Part shown: positions 14,619 through 14,748 of the stretch, in pieces | How the letters are laid out: every line of letters begins with the position of its first letter | How positions within the stretch are numbered: position 1 is the stretch's first letter | Assembly: GCA_965554225.1 (NCBI GenBank) | Contig: CBEVZC010000074.1 | Location: 1-14,748, forward strand | Source of the DNA: BMS3ABIN04 sp965554225 | GTDB taxonomy: Bacteria; Bacteroidota; Ignavibacteria; Ignavibacteriales; Melioribacteraceae | Direction: 5' to 3' | Length of the DNA: 14,748 bases | Made by a program: the position numbers and the translations under genes | Notes under the pieces: model-generated | What the model was told of the DNA's origin: nothing | Database searches by the model: none | What the model saw: only the letters and a program-made list of their open reading frames with translations

Positions 14619-14748
14619 TTATAATTCAGCAAGTTTTTTACGCAAAACGTTTTCATTTCTAAAGCCGATCATAACATCTTTAATCTGATTTGCCTTTATA
14701 AAAATAGTTGATGGTGTTCCCATTATTCCAAATGCTCTGGCATCACTA
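14619..14748 (-). CDS. Thioredoxin-fold protein, C-terminal fragment (5' end outside window)
   Basis: The minus strand is open from the right edge to a TAA at 14619-14621, giving 42 complete codons. The fragment reads ARAFGIMGTPSTIFI and then an amphipathic C-terminal helix (ENVLRKKLAEL). The GTPST segment fits the conserved cis-proline loop of thioredoxins and TlpA/DsbA-like proteins, and the following beta strand and helix fit the end of that fold. The CxxC active site would lie outside the window, so redox activity cannot be confirmed. It is 46 bp upstream of the GTG start of the MORN-variant protein and is probably in the same transcript. Confidence 0.75.
   Translation of the reverse strand, partial: SDARAFGIMGTPSTIFIKANQIKDVMIGFRNENVLRKKLAEL

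Overview
The window looks like chromosomal DNA of an AT-rich, free-living bacterium from the Bacteroidota/Chlorobiota side of the tree. An Ignavibacteria-like organism is my best guess, by inference only. The hints are low GC, a UpxY-type NusG paralogue, many soluble PAS-containing histidine kinases, secreted TPR and MORN-variant proteins ending their signal peptides in AQ, and a geranylgeranyl-reductase-family flavoprotein with its own ferredoxin. Some genes have clear AAGGA-type ribosome binding sites 6-7 nt from the start and others have none. I see no rRNA, tRNA, CRISPR array, insertion sequence or phage gene.

Layout. Positions 1-2262 (+) hold the end of an ABC permease, its ATPase (ATGA overlap) and a saccharopine-dehydrogenase-like oxidoreductase 1 bp further on, a tight unit whose start lies outside the window. 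Positions 2289-11330 (-) hold nine genes read right to left: a 2x[4Fe-4S] ferredoxin, a geranylgeranyl-reductase-family FAD enzyme, an NtrB-like kinase and an NtrC-like sigma-54 activator, all closely spaced. After a 150-bp gap come a PAS histidine kinase with a degenerate receiver domain, a UpxY/NusG antiterminator, a YhaM-type 3'-5' exoribonuclease, a secreted RMDN-like TPR protein and a class III (desuccinylase-type) sirtuin. A 264-270 bp divergent intergenic region follows. Positions 11607-13226 (+) hold an orphan PAS-GAF histidine kinase. Its stop codon overlaps that of a convergent MORN-variant repeat protein (13223-14572, -). The right edge holds the C-terminus of a thioredoxin-fold protein (-).

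How the genes may work together. The best-supported functional unit is ferredoxin + reductase, which probably saturates isoprenoid chains of a lipid or quinone. It is co-transcribed with a complete NtrB/NtrC-type pair, so the reductase could be under feedback or sigma-54 control. The UpxY-YhaM pair joins transcription elongation to RNA decay. The most unusual single observation is the receiver domain of the kinase at 5432-6931, whose phospho-accepting Asp is replaced by Pro and whose conserved Lys is replaced by Gln. I did not find a clear new defence or mobile system; most genes belong to recognisable families, and the interest lies in their combinations.
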